Notes under the pieces: generated by a model
Database searches by the model: none
Told to the model about the DNA's origin: nothing
Seen by the model: only the letters and a program-made list of their open reading frames with translations
Shown: positions 35,739 to 48,200 of the stretch, one piece after another
How positions within the stretch are numbered: the first letter of the stretch is position 1
How the letters are laid out: each line of letters starts with the position of its first letter
From: Daphnia carinata
Taxonomy: Eukaryota > Arthropoda > Branchiopoda > Diplostraca > Daphniidae
Length of the DNA stretch: 64,000 bases
Direction of reading: 5' to 3'
NCBI RefSeq assembly: GCF_022539665.2
Contig: NC_081335.1
Location: forward strand, 8,432,001-8,496,000
Position numbers and translations under genes: made by a program

Positions 35739-36479
35739 TCACTTAGGAATGTCTTGTGACATGTTTTTTTGATTTCGCAGAGCATCTGTGTACCAGGACA
35801 ACTCATGGACTAGGCGCTGAACATTATCCTGAAATCTTGCATCATTTGGTTGACCACCTTCATCAAATTTCTTGTGCACAATTGGTAAGGCAACACGAAC
35901 TGGTAAAGAGATCATGCCCAGTTCACTCAAAAAGGGCTGAACCACTGTGGCTGCCCGAATACCTCCAAAATCACCTGAACCAAATGTTTGATTTAGTTAG
36001 ACTATTCTGTTGTTAAACTTAATCTGTTGTGGGCTTACCCATAGAATATGTGACAATACTGCAAGGCCTGTGACGATAAGAAGCTGGGGGAAAGTGATTC
36101 ATCATGTTGCTAAGAGCAGGGGGAACACCACAATTATACTCAGAGAGCACAACAACAAAGCCATCTGCTGATTCAATCTCCGTGTTAGCTTCAGTTAGCC
36201 ATGAAGGGGCAGCACTTCTGTCTTTCATGAAGTGCAAAGGTTGCCTTAGCATTTGGAAGTCCATTTCAAGTGGGTCTGCAGATCAATGGTGAATATAGAG
36301 ATTACTTAAACTCTGTCTTTAAATTTATACGTAAAATTGTTACTTATGAACTACGTACCAAAAATTTTGGCAGACATTCCAGTCTGTTCCAATACATTTC
36401 GTACATAGTTGGCCACTTTGTCGCCCAATCGGCCGTCACGTGTTGATCCCAAAAAAATAATGATTTTTTTGGCCGACAT
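35739..36479 (-). CDS. NADPH-dependent FMN reductase-like flavoprotein
   Basis: 197 aa from exons 36479-36359, 36275-36039 and 35974-35739. It has a flavodoxin-like fold of the FMN_red family. The N-terminal strand and phosphate loop read KKIIIFLGSTRDGRLGDKV (residues 4-22), and the second flavin loop is FVVVLSEYNCGVPPALSNMM with the family P-x-L-x-N pattern. Family members use NAD(P)H to reduce FMN or quinones in the cytosol; the exact substrate cannot be told. Length is usual for the family. It starts about 1.25 kb from, and divergent to, the pseudouridine synthase gene. Confidence 0.88.
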
Positions 36480-37735
36480 TGTTCTAATACTGGTAGGAAG
36501 TCTTTTTCTAGCAGAAAAGGGCGACTGACTTTGCTAAAGGGGAATGCTTTATGAAGCGGTGTGGTTTCTTCACCGGGTTTTTATACGTTAACGATCATCA
36601 AGGTTATAGGCACCCGACGACGTTTCACGCTAGTCCGTTACGTAATTGCTGGTCGGCTGTTTTTTTTTTTTTTTTTTTTTGCTCATTTTTGTCACACAAA
36701 GAAGCTTTACCGAAAATAAGGTTAGGCAACAAAACAGTTTCAAGCTCAAAATGCTCAATAGAGCTAATGAAACTGGTTTAAAGAAAAATTTTGTTTTCAG
36801 AAAATATCAGTTTTTGTTGCAATTTGATTCATAGTATTTTATGTAATTTAGCAACTTTTCTGCCTTTCGTTTGAGGTTTTGCCGAAACCAGTGAAAGCGG
36901 GAACCGTGAAACCTTCATCTCATCATGACTTGGCAATAAAGTATTGACCTGCTACTTCTTAATAATGCAATCGCTAGATAAAAATGAAGTACTTTATAAC
37001 TTCTTTTTGACTACGTAACTATTCTTGCATATGAGAAAAATTTTTATCTTGTTGCGCAAAGTTCATATTAATACTAGTTATTAGGCTTAGTGGGCTAAAC
37101 TCCCTATGAGTTCCAGACGGCATTGCTTCCAGCGATCATGCAGATGAGTTATTCGAAATATGATATACCTCTGGCGTGTACTTAGAATGTTGTGGCCTTT
37201 TCGAAAAATGCAACATTTTTAAGTTCTGGGATTTAGCTTTGCTGCCAAAGAAAAACGTTTTGCATTAAAATCGAAACTGTTTACCCAAAAATGACGTGCG
37301 ACGGAAGCATAAAATCATTAGAATTCGAATGAGTTTTAAAGCCAAATAAGAACTAGAATTAAAAATAAACAAGCGAAATTTCTGATTTTATAATAGAGGA
37401 TACTTTTGTGATTTCTTGGGAGGTTCTGGAAGCTAAAAATATTCCATGAATACCAATTTATCTAAATTAGAGAGGGGAAAATGGGCTTGACTGACAGTGA
37501 TTAGGACACGATGGCAACCTCGTAAAAACTTTTGTTGTGTTGTCTGCTAACTATACCAGACGCTTAATTTGAATTCTCATTATAACTCAGTGAACCATGA
37601 TCCAGCATGGCTTTTTGGACATCGTTTCATGCTGTATGCTTATGGGCGCAGAAGCTTACATTATGGAGCAAACAGACACTGACGCATTTCATTTACTGCA
37701 TAACCGGACTGGTAAAAATCAAGATCAACAAGTTG
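36480..37735. other. divergent promoter interval
   Basis: About 1.25 kb between the FMN reductase (-) and the pseudouridine synthase (+), presumably holding both promoters. A T run of 20 occurs at about 36661-36680. No TATA box is evident. ORFs just upstream of 37736 read in frame into the plus-strand gene but look like leader sequence. Confidence 0.5.
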
Positions 37736-38671
37736 ATGGTGCCAGGAAGCAATGCAAAAGTACTGCACCAAAGCCCCAATTTCCTTGTAGTTGACAAACC
37801 TTATGATGTATTGATCAATTCAAATGACCCTTTAATAAAGGTAGTTGATGGTATTGATTTTTAAAATTTTCACTCATCACAATCACAAATGAATATACTT
37901 CCCTTTGGCATTAGATGACGGTGGAACATCAACTTCGAAAACTCTTCCCTAGCTTGGCAAATGATAAATTAACCCATGGATTTCATTTTGCACACCGTTT
38001 GGACTACCCTACCAGTGGAGTTTTGTGCATAGCTTGTAACAAAAATTCAGCTAATCTAGGAGGTGATGCTTTTTCCGCCAGGAAGACAAAAAAATATTAT
38101 ATTGCTTTACTTCGTGGGCATGCCTCTCATGAGCTGATAGATATCTCAATTCCCATAGGTATAACTTTGATTCAACTTCAGCAAAGATCATTATAACTAA
38201 AATTTCTTTTAAGGTGTTGATAGTAGACCAGGACATTCTCACAAAATGTGCAGTGTTGACAAATCCTACTGTCAATATCCTAAGACAGCTTTTACACGCC
38301 TACTAGTTCTCCAGAAAGGCTTTTACGATGGATTTCCTGCAACAAAAGTCCTCCTTAAGGCAGAAACTGGGAGAAGACACCAATTGAGGATTCATTGCTC
38401 ATCACTTGGGCACACCATCATTGGGGATTTCACCTACAGTAATGGAAAAGATATGCTACCGTACAGAATGTTTCTTCATTCACACCGGCTAATATTGCCT
38501 ACTGCTCTTGAAACTCTCGACGTTTGCGCTAACGATCCGTTTGACATAAACCACACAAATGATCAATGGCTCCCAGTGGTCTATGTAAACGCCATTAACT
38601 CAGATACCTATGAGAAGCTCGATCGACAATTGCCGGACATCACCGTAGATAAGTTGAGCAGTAAAATTTAG
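37736..38671 (+). CDS. RNA pseudouridine synthase domain protein, RPUSD1 type
   Basis: 268 aa from exons 37736-37840, 37915-38158 and 38214-38671. RluA-type catalytic motif HRLDYPTSG (Asp65 catalytic), preceded by NFLVVDKPYDV (the conserved start of the fold) and followed by KKYYIALLRGH, ETGRRHQLRIHC and LGHTIIGDFTYS. Order and spacing match human RPUSD1, including the PYRMFLHSHRL block. It isomerises uridine in RNA; target unknown. The start chosen (MVPGSNAK) is the ATG nearest the conserved region. The frame is open 43 codons further upstream, so an N-terminal extension cannot be excluded. Confidence 0.9.
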
Positions 38672-39776
38672 TCATCAGCGTTATATTGGAATTGGATATT
38701 GGCCTCATTGTAATTACTGACTGGAAGACATTAAGATATTCGCCTTTAGATCAACGAATTCAAAGACACATCTAATGTTTTTTTTTTTAATAAAGGAAAG
38801 TAAGAGCCAAGGAATAGTTCTATTGTACAACCGTTGCGTTATGTAGATAGAAACAATTGTGATTTCAGCATAATGTCCGTCCGCCTTTTCATAGACAGGA
38901 ACAACATGTTTAAATATTTAGATGATCAGTGTGTGGCCACCCCGATTTAGAGCTAATTTCATGTGTTTTTAGGGCCTGGCACCGCGTTATTTTGGCTGAT
39001 CAAGCGGGTAGTATATGTTATTACGGCCAGTCCGCTGGGTTACGGACGGCCTTTTTTTTTTACTCCATGCTCCATCGGGTTAAATCAAGTTGTCTAATCG
39101 GTGTGCCCAACCCGATTGCAAACAACCGATTGTTTATATCAAGGCAATCCATTTATTTATCATTATACCGTGTGATTGCATATTGATATACCAATCTGAC
39201 TGCTATACTTTGAAGGTCTTTTAAGTTTTACGTTTTATAAAGGGGCACCGAGTCATGCGAGTTGAACCAGGATACGGACCCGAAAAAGAGGAACGAACCT
39301 AATCAGCCTTTTTTTCGGGGATGGGGGTGGGGACGGTCTCAGCCCCTCGATTACATCACGTTCTCACCCGACTTGCCCGACGTTTACTCCAATTCTTACC
39401 TAGTAATTTGATTTTGGTTCAAATTTCGTTTAATACATTGTATTTTGTATTTTTTTATTATTTGGGTCTTCTTCTCTGCCATTTTTCAACATGATGGTGG
39501 GTTTTTCGCTTTCACCGGGTATTGAACCGGATCGCTGGAAAATTACTCGGGTAGTAACCGATTGGACCACTTTTTTGTTTACCCATGACCCGTGTGCTAT
39601 TTTCGTCACGCACTTTCCTTGCCGAACTAAATTTATATTTGGCAACACTGCCGATAAATTTATTTGTGTTGGATTATCGATGGACATGGGACGAGTTTGA
39701 AACGGGCGATTGTTTACAAAACTGGATAATAATTAGGCGACCAGTGAATTGTGTGCCGTTTTTTTAGTCTTGGATC
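38672..39776. other. spacer after RPUSD1-type gene
   Basis: It carries the polyadenylation signal AATAAA at 38789-38794. Around 38.98-39.72 kb it is richer in CCCGA and GGGTA words and holds short ORFs with no support. This may be a degenerate interspersed repeat. The last bases should hold the promoter of the next gene. Confidence 0.5.
38789..38794 (+). terminator. polyadenylation signal
   Basis: AATAAA about 118 bp after the stop of the pseudouridine synthase gene. Confidence 0.6.
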
Positions 39777-42194
39777 ATGGCACTTCTCCCCAGAACATTT
39801 GAAAATAAAACTTTTAACTACATTGACAATCGTTTACGAGGGCGACCCTCAGTCGTGTCGTTTGAACAGCTGAATTTTGGAAATTCATCCGTTCGTGAAT
39901 TGGCAGTATGTTCCTTCGTCTATATATACTATTAAATTTACTGGCTCTTAACCAAATCTAATTTACGTTTAGCCCTATGCCCTCAAGATCCGCCAAACAG
40001 CTGTTGTTCCTACCCAGCAATTTTTCAAGTATGCCGCAGTTGTGTCTAGCCTTGGAGACACTGACCTAGCATGCATAATCTTTGACATAATAGATGCTGG
40101 GCAAGTAATTGCCTATGCTGGACATTTTATTGTCAAGAAAGACTTTGTCTTTGATCCCATTACCCGGGAACCTGTTGTGTCAGTATCATTGTTGAGCATA
40201 GATCAAAGTGTGTGCCTCCTGTTCTTTCTATGGTGACATCATTTGCCTAAAATTTTTGTTTTTGTTTCTAGATCATGATTACTTGTCGCTTTTTGGTACT
40301 GCAAATAGCAACCTCCTATCATTTCCTGACTACTTTCTCGATGGGAGTGACAAGGAATACCAAGAACTTTTGTTAAAAACTCAAGAAATATTCATGAGAG
40401 TGTTTCAAGTGCAACAACAGAATCAAGTAGGTTGGATATTTCAATAATGAAAATAAATAGATAGTACCATTTCAAATATATTATCAAATGTTTCTTTCAT
40501 CTAGATTGTGTCTATGCCTCAACCCAGCAATCAGGTGATATATTTGTTAAGAGAACCTCTTACCACCAGTATTTACATCGAAACAGCTTTGGTAAGACCT
40601 ATCTCATATATGAAGATGCTGTGAATATTAATTGGACAACCTTTCTTTTTTTTATTCTCTCCGCACAGCCTATTACAAAAAAGAGCCTTGATAGAATAAC
40701 TGTGAAAATTCAGGCAATGGGAACCGTGAAATCTAGCTATGGTGAACTTGGCTCTTTCGAATCTAAAATTTTTTCCTCTGTTCACTGCCCACTCAAAGTC
40801 TTCGAAGATGTAAGATTTGCATTGTTAACTCTGTCAGTAACTTAAATTATCGATTTTATTATTTAACATCCTCGGGAGATCAGGCTAACGATAGCTACAA
40901 TGCTGTCGATGACGTCGATGGTCGCACAACTTACTACTGTGCCTATGAGGAACCAGGACTCATGCCTTTTTATTTCACGACCTTCTTGCTTGGCTGGTTA
41001 CGAGGGCGCTATGTCGTTGGTGTAATCGTTTCAGATGCCTTCTTCATCATGGCCACCAGCCGAGTCTACAGCCGGTATTCGACATCACCCGCATCGCTAA
41101 TTGACAGAAACAGTCTTATCAGGACGGATGTCATGGAAAGAATCCATTTGCCGTCATACCTACCATTAGAGCAAGTGCTAACAATGCTGGAGCTGCGTCA
41201 GATCCTACGACACCCTTTTATGTACCAAGATGAAATGGATGTAATCATCAAATGCTTTGGACTAAAAGGTAAAACAGATTACAGCAATTTGCAGTAATCC
41301 CTGATATAATAGTAAAGAGTTAATTATACAGGAGAAAATGGAGATTCTGGTTACCAAATACCACCCCCCATCAGCCGCATTTTCATCCGTCAGCTTGGCC
41401 CGAAGACACAAATGGAACGACACCAAAATAACTGGTTGCAGCAGATGCTCGATATCCACTACACGAAAACGTTTCAAAATTCGCTTTGCGAATATGGCGA
41501 AAGTCCTGTGGATTCCGAAAATCCGTCCATATTTTGTCACAACATTATCCGTTTGTGGATAAAAGAGTTATTGCGTGCCATCCACAAGGATCAGCGACCC
41601 AAAGACGACTGCAAATTGAGCAACTTCTTCCGCATGAACATTGAAGAATTTGTCCAAGGGTATCTGTCGCTTTTTGGTTTGTCGCCGGAATCTTGTTTCA
41701 CATGCCACATTCTGGGACAAGATGGCTTGCCGATGTCTATCTGCCAAACATCAATCTCCACTAAAGACATTGGGAAGCACATGGAAACGCAGCACACTAT
41801 CCCACTGTGGAGCCAAGGTCATTTCAAACCCTTTTCGCTTGTTTTGGCATCCAAATTCGTTTCGTTGACTAATCAAGCAGACGTTACTCCGCTGGAGCAG
41901 TGCAAGTCGACTGTGGCTGATTTTCGTGGTACGTCCTACATAGAACTGTTGCGGAAGATAGATGGTGCTAATTCGTTGGCATCTTGTGCCGCTGGCCCAC
42001 CTCATCGATCCCCAGCTGTTAGTCAGCCTAGAGCAAAAAAACGGAAAAGACTTTCTCTCGAAGAACTAATTGTCCGAAAAGTGATGCAAGAACGCTTAAA
42101 TGAAAATGATCCTACTATCTCATTGCCACCTGACGTAACGTTGGTGTCTTCGCCTGCACGAATAACTCGTTTAGCTGTCTGTTCTAGCTCCTAA
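39777..42194 (+). CDS. unrecognised 664-residue protein, probably nuclear
   Basis: Seven exons with agreeing phases: 39777-39905, 39973-40207, 40272-40426, 40505-40591, 40669-40809, 40884-41268 and 41332-42194, giving 664 aa. There is no signal peptide and no clear TM segment, although FYFTTFLLGWL is hydrophobic. Beta-rich N-terminal half; helical middle (LPLEQVLTMLELRQILRHPF). A cysteine/histidine cluster at ESCFTCHI...SICQTS...GKHMETQH could bind zinc. A bipartite-like basic patch (RAKKRKR) near residue 615 suggests nuclear location. Ordinary codon use and clean splicing argue for a real conserved gene. I considered DONSON, MTBP and NAA35 from general architecture, but none matched well enough to name. 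Confidence 0.85.
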
Positions 42195-43051
42195 ATCGTT
42201 TTGTCGTTATAATTGCATTCACAGCGAAATCCGGACATGAAATTTCTCGCCACCGTTCCCATTGTGTTTCGATTGTTTAAATTTTTCTACTCGTATATTT
42301 CGGAGTCAAGGGAAAACGTCTTCTCTTACTGGACATTTAATAATACAGGTTTTTTCATTCGAATTTCTATTATTAAAATTCACAATGTATTCCATTATGT
42401 TTGGCTCCAATTGGCGGGTTTTCGAGGCGGGGCGGGCGACCCGATCCCAACAGATCGGGGCAAACGCCTTAGTTGCAAGATATTTTAATGAATAGTGGCA
42501 ACCTTGTTTCCGTGATACCGAAATCACATGATGGATGAACTACTAAAATTTTCGTGCGCCTTTCCGCCATTTCTTCTATGGACATGTGGTCGCCATCATG
42601 CTTTGATAGGTTTTATTTTTATTTGCCGATTTTTTTTAGAGTATTAAGCTTTTCTTCGCATTTTCATTTTACTATTGTCATGTATTTTTTCCGACCAAAA
42701 TTTGTCTTCCAGGTTAGCTGAGGAAAACCTGATCCAACTTCTCTCTTTTCACTAGGAGCCACATGAAACTTGGAAAGCTGCGTGTAAATCCGTGTAAATT
42801 ACTAAATTTGTATTGCTTGGGTCGACATCTTTTGTTCGTCTTCCCATTATCGTTGATTGGATTTACGAAACAGATTTCTTGCCTGAGCGTAAAGTATATT
42901 TTCAATCACTGAATGCAGTTTCATCAGCCATTCATTTTTAGGTGTTCTCATTATCAACCAGAACATTTTTATACGATACATTTTTGTCTGTTATTATTAC
43001 TTTTTTTGCAGTTCATGGTTGACAGTATGTATTATCCTTTTGGTTTCCCAG
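42195..43051. other. interval after the 664-residue gene
   Basis: No supported gene. Exon-like pieces occur: LAEENLIQLLSFH after acceptor CTTCCAG (about 42714), interrupted by a stop and followed in frame by EPHETWKAA. These may belong to the fragment described at 43052-43274. Confidence 0.3.
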
Positions 43052-43274
43052 ACGTAAACCTGCTGCTCTGAAAGCCATGAAATTATTAAACTGTAAACGT
43101 TTTGGAATACAACAGCAAGCATTCCTGATGATAAGGTAAATATTTAAAATTAAATTATTTTGAGAATGGTAAACAAGCATTTGAAATTGCAGATTATGGA
43201 TAACCGAACTCTTAAAGGGTCTCGAGATGAAATTGTTTAATGCTAGGTATCAGAAATTACATTCGACTACCTAG
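43052..43274 (+). pseudogene. two-exon 3' fragment of an unidentified gene
   Basis: An exon at 43052-43135 (after TTTCCCAG, ending ATAAG|GTAAAT) joins in phase to 43193-43274 and stops at TAG. The pieces read PAALKAMKLLNCKRFGI, then QQQAFLMIRLWITELLKGLE, then MKLFNARYQKLHSTT. Protein-like composition and matched phases suggest a real former or current gene end. No start or upstream exon chain could be fixed; a nearby candidate exon contains a stop. Family not recognised. Confidence 0.3.
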
Positions 43275-43974
43275 CAAGTGAGATCTGGGCCATGCACTAA
43301 GACAAAAATGGCTTATTGTAATTTCTTTATATTTTTTAAATCCTTTTATTAACCAGAAAAATCCTCGTTCAGGCATAGTTTGGACACAAACTAATTTTTT
43401 TTCCGCTGTTAACAGATTTTTTACTAATTTGGTATGCGTCAGTATAGTAATCATGTTGAATGATAAGACATTAGGAATATTCATTTGAGTAAATTTTTTA
43501 CTTAGCTGCTAACCTAATATACATCATGACGCATGTTGTAATCCTTGACCAACATGAGGTATCCCAACATTAAAACTTCTAAGCATAGGTAAACAGGGTC
43601 ATACTTGTAAAGATTCTATTTTTTATCACTAGAAAGTATAGACGATACGGAAATACGTAAACGATACAGAAATACATTTTCCATCATATTCTTTATTGCT
43701 TTCTAAGAGCGCCTTCGTTGAGTTCCTTTATATGTACTAGCTTTTTTTTTTTTTTTTTACGTAAGTTAGAAAAATTCCTACAATCAAGAGAGGCTAACAA
43801 CAGATTTGTGCAATAGCTACTCATTTGAAAATTGTCTACGGTAGATGGCGGTAGTAGTGCCAGAGTTTCATTTTCGATAGGGGGCGTTGGCATCGCGGCC
43901 TTGAGTGACCTCACTTGAGTTCATCAGTTTGTTTCAATGGTTTGGACGCCATTAGAATTCTGTCTATATTTCAA
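43275..43974. other. non-coding spacer
   Basis: AT-rich, with a T run near 43743-43759 and a TAGATGGCGG motif at about 43844. No gene is seen. Confidence 0.5.
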
Positions 43975-45217
43975 ATGAACCCTCAAAGTGAGAATCCAGA
44001 AAATGGTTTAGTAGTACATACTAGCAGAAGGAGGGGCGAAGCAATTGGGGCTATCTCTCGATTAAGGTAAATAAGTTAAACTAGTTGCTAGAATGGGATA
44101 CACAAGTCAAAGATAATATATGGAATGGATGGGTGATTCTTTCGTCGCTGTTCAAGCAACACTGTTTTGGGAGGATAATCAGACATCTACCTGTGTCTTA
44201 GTGTCTTTTGGTTCATCATGTTTGACTGTGGCAGATGTTTTGTTGGGATTTCTGGAATTTAACACAGTAGACTGAATGTCTCATTTCTAACAGAAATGAA
44301 ATGGTAGTCTTAGTAGATTTTATAACTTTTCTTGTTTGTTTTCTGAAAACTGATGGTATGCTAGGTCATTTTATCTCAAGAATGAAATAGAAAGAATTCA
44401 CGTAATTTTTGAGCAGGATTCAAAAGGAGACGGGTTAGGTGTCATCACAAGCAAATGCTAATGAACAAACCAGTGAGATGATGAACAATGGCAAATATTT
44501 AATAATTGATTTAATAATAATAATAAGTTAATACTAATATTCAATAATTAGATGATTCTTTTTGTAGTTGATAAATAATTAAAGTAAAATAGCTTGGAAG
44601 ACCATAAGGAAGAGATAGGTGTATTCAACGAGACATCACATCTTAAACCACAGGGGTTTCTCCTCAAGATATTTATAATTTCCACAATGAAGAGGTTAGC
44701 ATTTGCAATATATTTAAAATTTTCTGTCTTCCTTTATTTCACTGCCATTGACTGGTAAATCATTACTGTATTGACACAATATATATTTTTGTTTTAGACA
44801 ATAATCAGAAATTATCAATGCTTGATCCAGTACTTAATAGGGACTCGCCGCCGGGACGAGATGGGTGCGTTTGATTCCATTTTTCTACTAATCTGAAGGA
44901 AAGCAGTGTACATTGGTTGCTAAGATGATCATTATGATAGTTTCCAATTCTGATCCAAAGTTGGGTTTTTTCACTGTAACCTTTTCTTAAAATTGGGCGT
45001 CGTTTAGGATTCGATATCTCACATGCCATTTCTCTACTGTTATTTTATCTACAATTTTGTTTTCTCCTTTTCACATCATTCTTTAGATGGTGTCAGCTTT
45101 AACGGAACTTCAAAGGAATTTTATTTCGGTAAAATAATGAAAGCTGTGATTGTGTTGATCCTCTCTTTGCTTGATTGGACATAATATTCAACTTGAACAG
45201 GTCGGTATTTAGACTGA
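43975..45217 (+). CDS. possible small six-exon gene with a 17-nt microexon
   Basis: Exons 43975-44066, 44417-44433, 44654-44694, 44798-44864, 45087-45128 and 45201-45217 have canonical GT-AG borders. Their phases agree throughout, and the total is 276 nt (91 aa plus stop). The product starts MNPQSENPENGLVVHTSRRR, continues RLRIQKETGVSPQDIYNFHN, EETIIRNYQCLIQYLIGTRR and DGVSFNGTSKEFYFG, and ends RYLD. There is no signal peptide. The agreement of six short exons is suggestive but was found by searching for it, so chance is not excluded. Family not recognised. Confidence 0.35.
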
Positions 45218-48200
45218 AGGGTGCATACCGGTTTTTTTTTTATTATGTAAATTTATTTAGTGAAAGGCATAGCTCAACAACATTGTGCCCACTATTCGTG
45301 TGGATGAGCATGCTGTTTGGACTGGGAGGGCCGCCTGTCGCTTAGGACCTATTTGACCGAATCGTAAAGTATCCATACGTGATGAACAATTTCACGAAGT
45401 AAATTTATCAGGTATTCATTTTATCATTTTTCGGAAAATTTCGTCTCATTAATTTCGTTTTCGTAAGGATTTATGTCTGGTCATCACTTGAATACTTCAC
45501 CGAACTGTCAATTCACAGAGTCATGGTGGTTATCGATTTCCTTGCTAGAAGACGTTTTACTTCGTTACATCCTTTTGGCTTAACAACTTAAATAAAAAAA
45601 AATTTCCGTTGTCCGTTCTGGCGAGGTTCAGAAAGTGGATTTAGGAGGCCATGGTGTTCACGAAGTTTTCAACAGCCAAAAAGTTGTGATGTTAAGGACT
45701 CATAGTAATATTGCTCTCTACATAGAAATTGTCTATGAAGCACCGCGTTTCGTTGTTTTAAAAGAACTCGTGTAGAAATGAGGACGCTGATTTACGCATA
45801 ATCTTAAGTACGCTTTACGGTTTTGTTGTAGCGTGAAGGCAATGTGCGGGATATTAATGAGTTCGGAGCTAATTCACGTTGTCTCATCGTTAGATAGCAG
45901 TAAGGCAATTCGGCTTGTCAACGTTACATGGAACTATACAGGATCAGGTAATACTTGCTTATCAGTGGCATCATATTAGATGCTAATAAAACTTCGCTTA
46001 CAAATGCTAGGTGTCCCTTAGATGGATTCCCCGCGGTTAGACGGAATTATGACGGGTGTCGTTTCTAGTCGTTAGATGACGTAGTTAACCGTTGTTGGTT
46101 GTTGCCGCTAGACAGTTTATATTGGTGGATGTTCTGGTCGCTAGATGGCAACCCTTGTCGAAGTCACTCCAAGCCGGCGTGAATTATGGGTGTTCTTTCT
46201 GACCGCCTGATGGCATAATCTCGTGTTGTTTCCGGTCGCTAGATGGTAGGTTTTCGGTGTCGTTTCTTGGTGCTAGATGGTATTGTATTGTACAGTATAT
46301 AAACTAAAGCCATGATCAACTTTATGTCATTGCGACAAGTCATGTTAGGTTTTGATGCCACGACATTTTGTTTAGCACCAGACTCGGATCGCTAGGTCAT
46401 TCTCAAAAACGAAAAACCGCTTGTGTCTTAGTTACGTGCTTGGCACTTAGCAGCTAATTTTTTTTCCTATTGTCTCCCAGATGTAAGCATGTTCCAGCTG
46501 GAAGATGAAAGGTAAGACGATGGATCATAGTGTTGTATAAGTAATTAAATGATTGATCGCTGCTTTTTCCTAGTGCCAGCTGAATTATACTGCACTGCCA
46601 TCGTAAAAACCCCTACATCCAAGAAGCCATAAGGAAGGCAAAGCAGTCTTCAGCAAATCTGTGATAAAAAGCAATTTCTGTCCTGAAAATTTTTTAAAAT
46701 CTCCAATTCTTGTCAATGTTACATATTTTGGGGAAATCAGGTGCTATATTTTTCCTTTTTGGGGAAAAGATTGTCACAAGCAGAACAAAAGGCACAATCA
46801 AGAAAGACGGACAATGAAAGTGCAAAACAACTTGTATAACACAAAGCAATGTAGTCCTGTTAAATACATTGCATATTTTGACAGAAGCATCTAGCTGACA
46901 AGAACAGTGTTGAATTTAAACATATTCAACCAAATCCTATACCATTCAGTGAATTTGTCTTTGTTAAACAACATTCTCTTATATTATTTGATCAAAATGT
47001 TTTTCCTATGGGATAAAAATGTAAAGAAAATGGTGTGGAAATGCTGGAACTAAGGTGAAAAAACTCAAAATTTACTTACAGTTAAGTTGTGGGACACACA
47101 ATTAAAATAACATTTCAAGTTGATATGCAGACATGCAGATGGAGCAAAAAGCCTTCAGTGTTTACTAGTGTCAGTTTGCAACAACATTCTATAGAAGACT
47201 AACACTAAAAACTGTGCCACAAAACATGTCCAGTAATAAACTTCAAACTAAGGACACTACTGAAATGGCAAAGTAGCAAAAGTAAAACTAGCCATGAATC
47301 AACTATCAGCAAGAAGTTTGGTAAGATAATACGTTTGGTATTTTTTCGGTAGATTTCGTGGTTCATCATTGACTTTTTCACTGTTTTTCAATGCCTGTCT
47401 GTTTGTTATTTTAGTAATAAAATAGTTTAATAAGTCGTAATTTTTAATTAAACACAAATTTTATATTATAAATTTTGACTCACATAGACGCGGCTTAAAT
47501 ATGAGGCAAAACTGCCAAGCCCACCAACAGTCCACCAGATGCTAGTGAAACCTATTTTTTTTTTAATCCCGTCACTTTTTGGCTACAGCTTTGCATGCAA
47601 TACTGCTTAGACTAACAAATTTAATCACGTTAGGCACGAAATTTTCATTCGGGTAAATTAAGGTGTCATTAAGATTTGAGATATTCTCTGGAAATGTAGA
47701 GCTATTCAGCTGTACATTTGTCGTAACTGAAATCGTACTTTTAGAAGCTCAGCAATGTTTATTTACAGTAGACGACTTCTGCAACTATGAAAATCTCGTT
47801 AACAATGTAAAGGAGAACATAGCTCATTTTTTAGATTTCCGAAATTGGGATTTCCGGTTTTACTTCCGGTTTTTAAATAGCTTATGGTTGCTTACGTTTA
47901 AGTCTGTACATAGAAAGGTTCATATTTTCGTGATCCTCATGAAATTTGGGGTCGAATCCATGGGTCAGCACAAAATACCCGAAAATCGTCGAAAATCGCA
48001 AATTTTCATGAACTATAGTTCAGGAAAAATCGCGATTTTGGCCAAATCCGACTTTTAGCTGAAAACACATCAGCTGTATTCTAAATTTGATGAGGATTAC
48101 GAATATTGTATTCATTTCGTCACACGATCAATATTTTCGGAGATATTGGCTACTTTCGGTGACTTTCGGAAAAATTTTACGCGATTTTGCAAAAAGTAAA

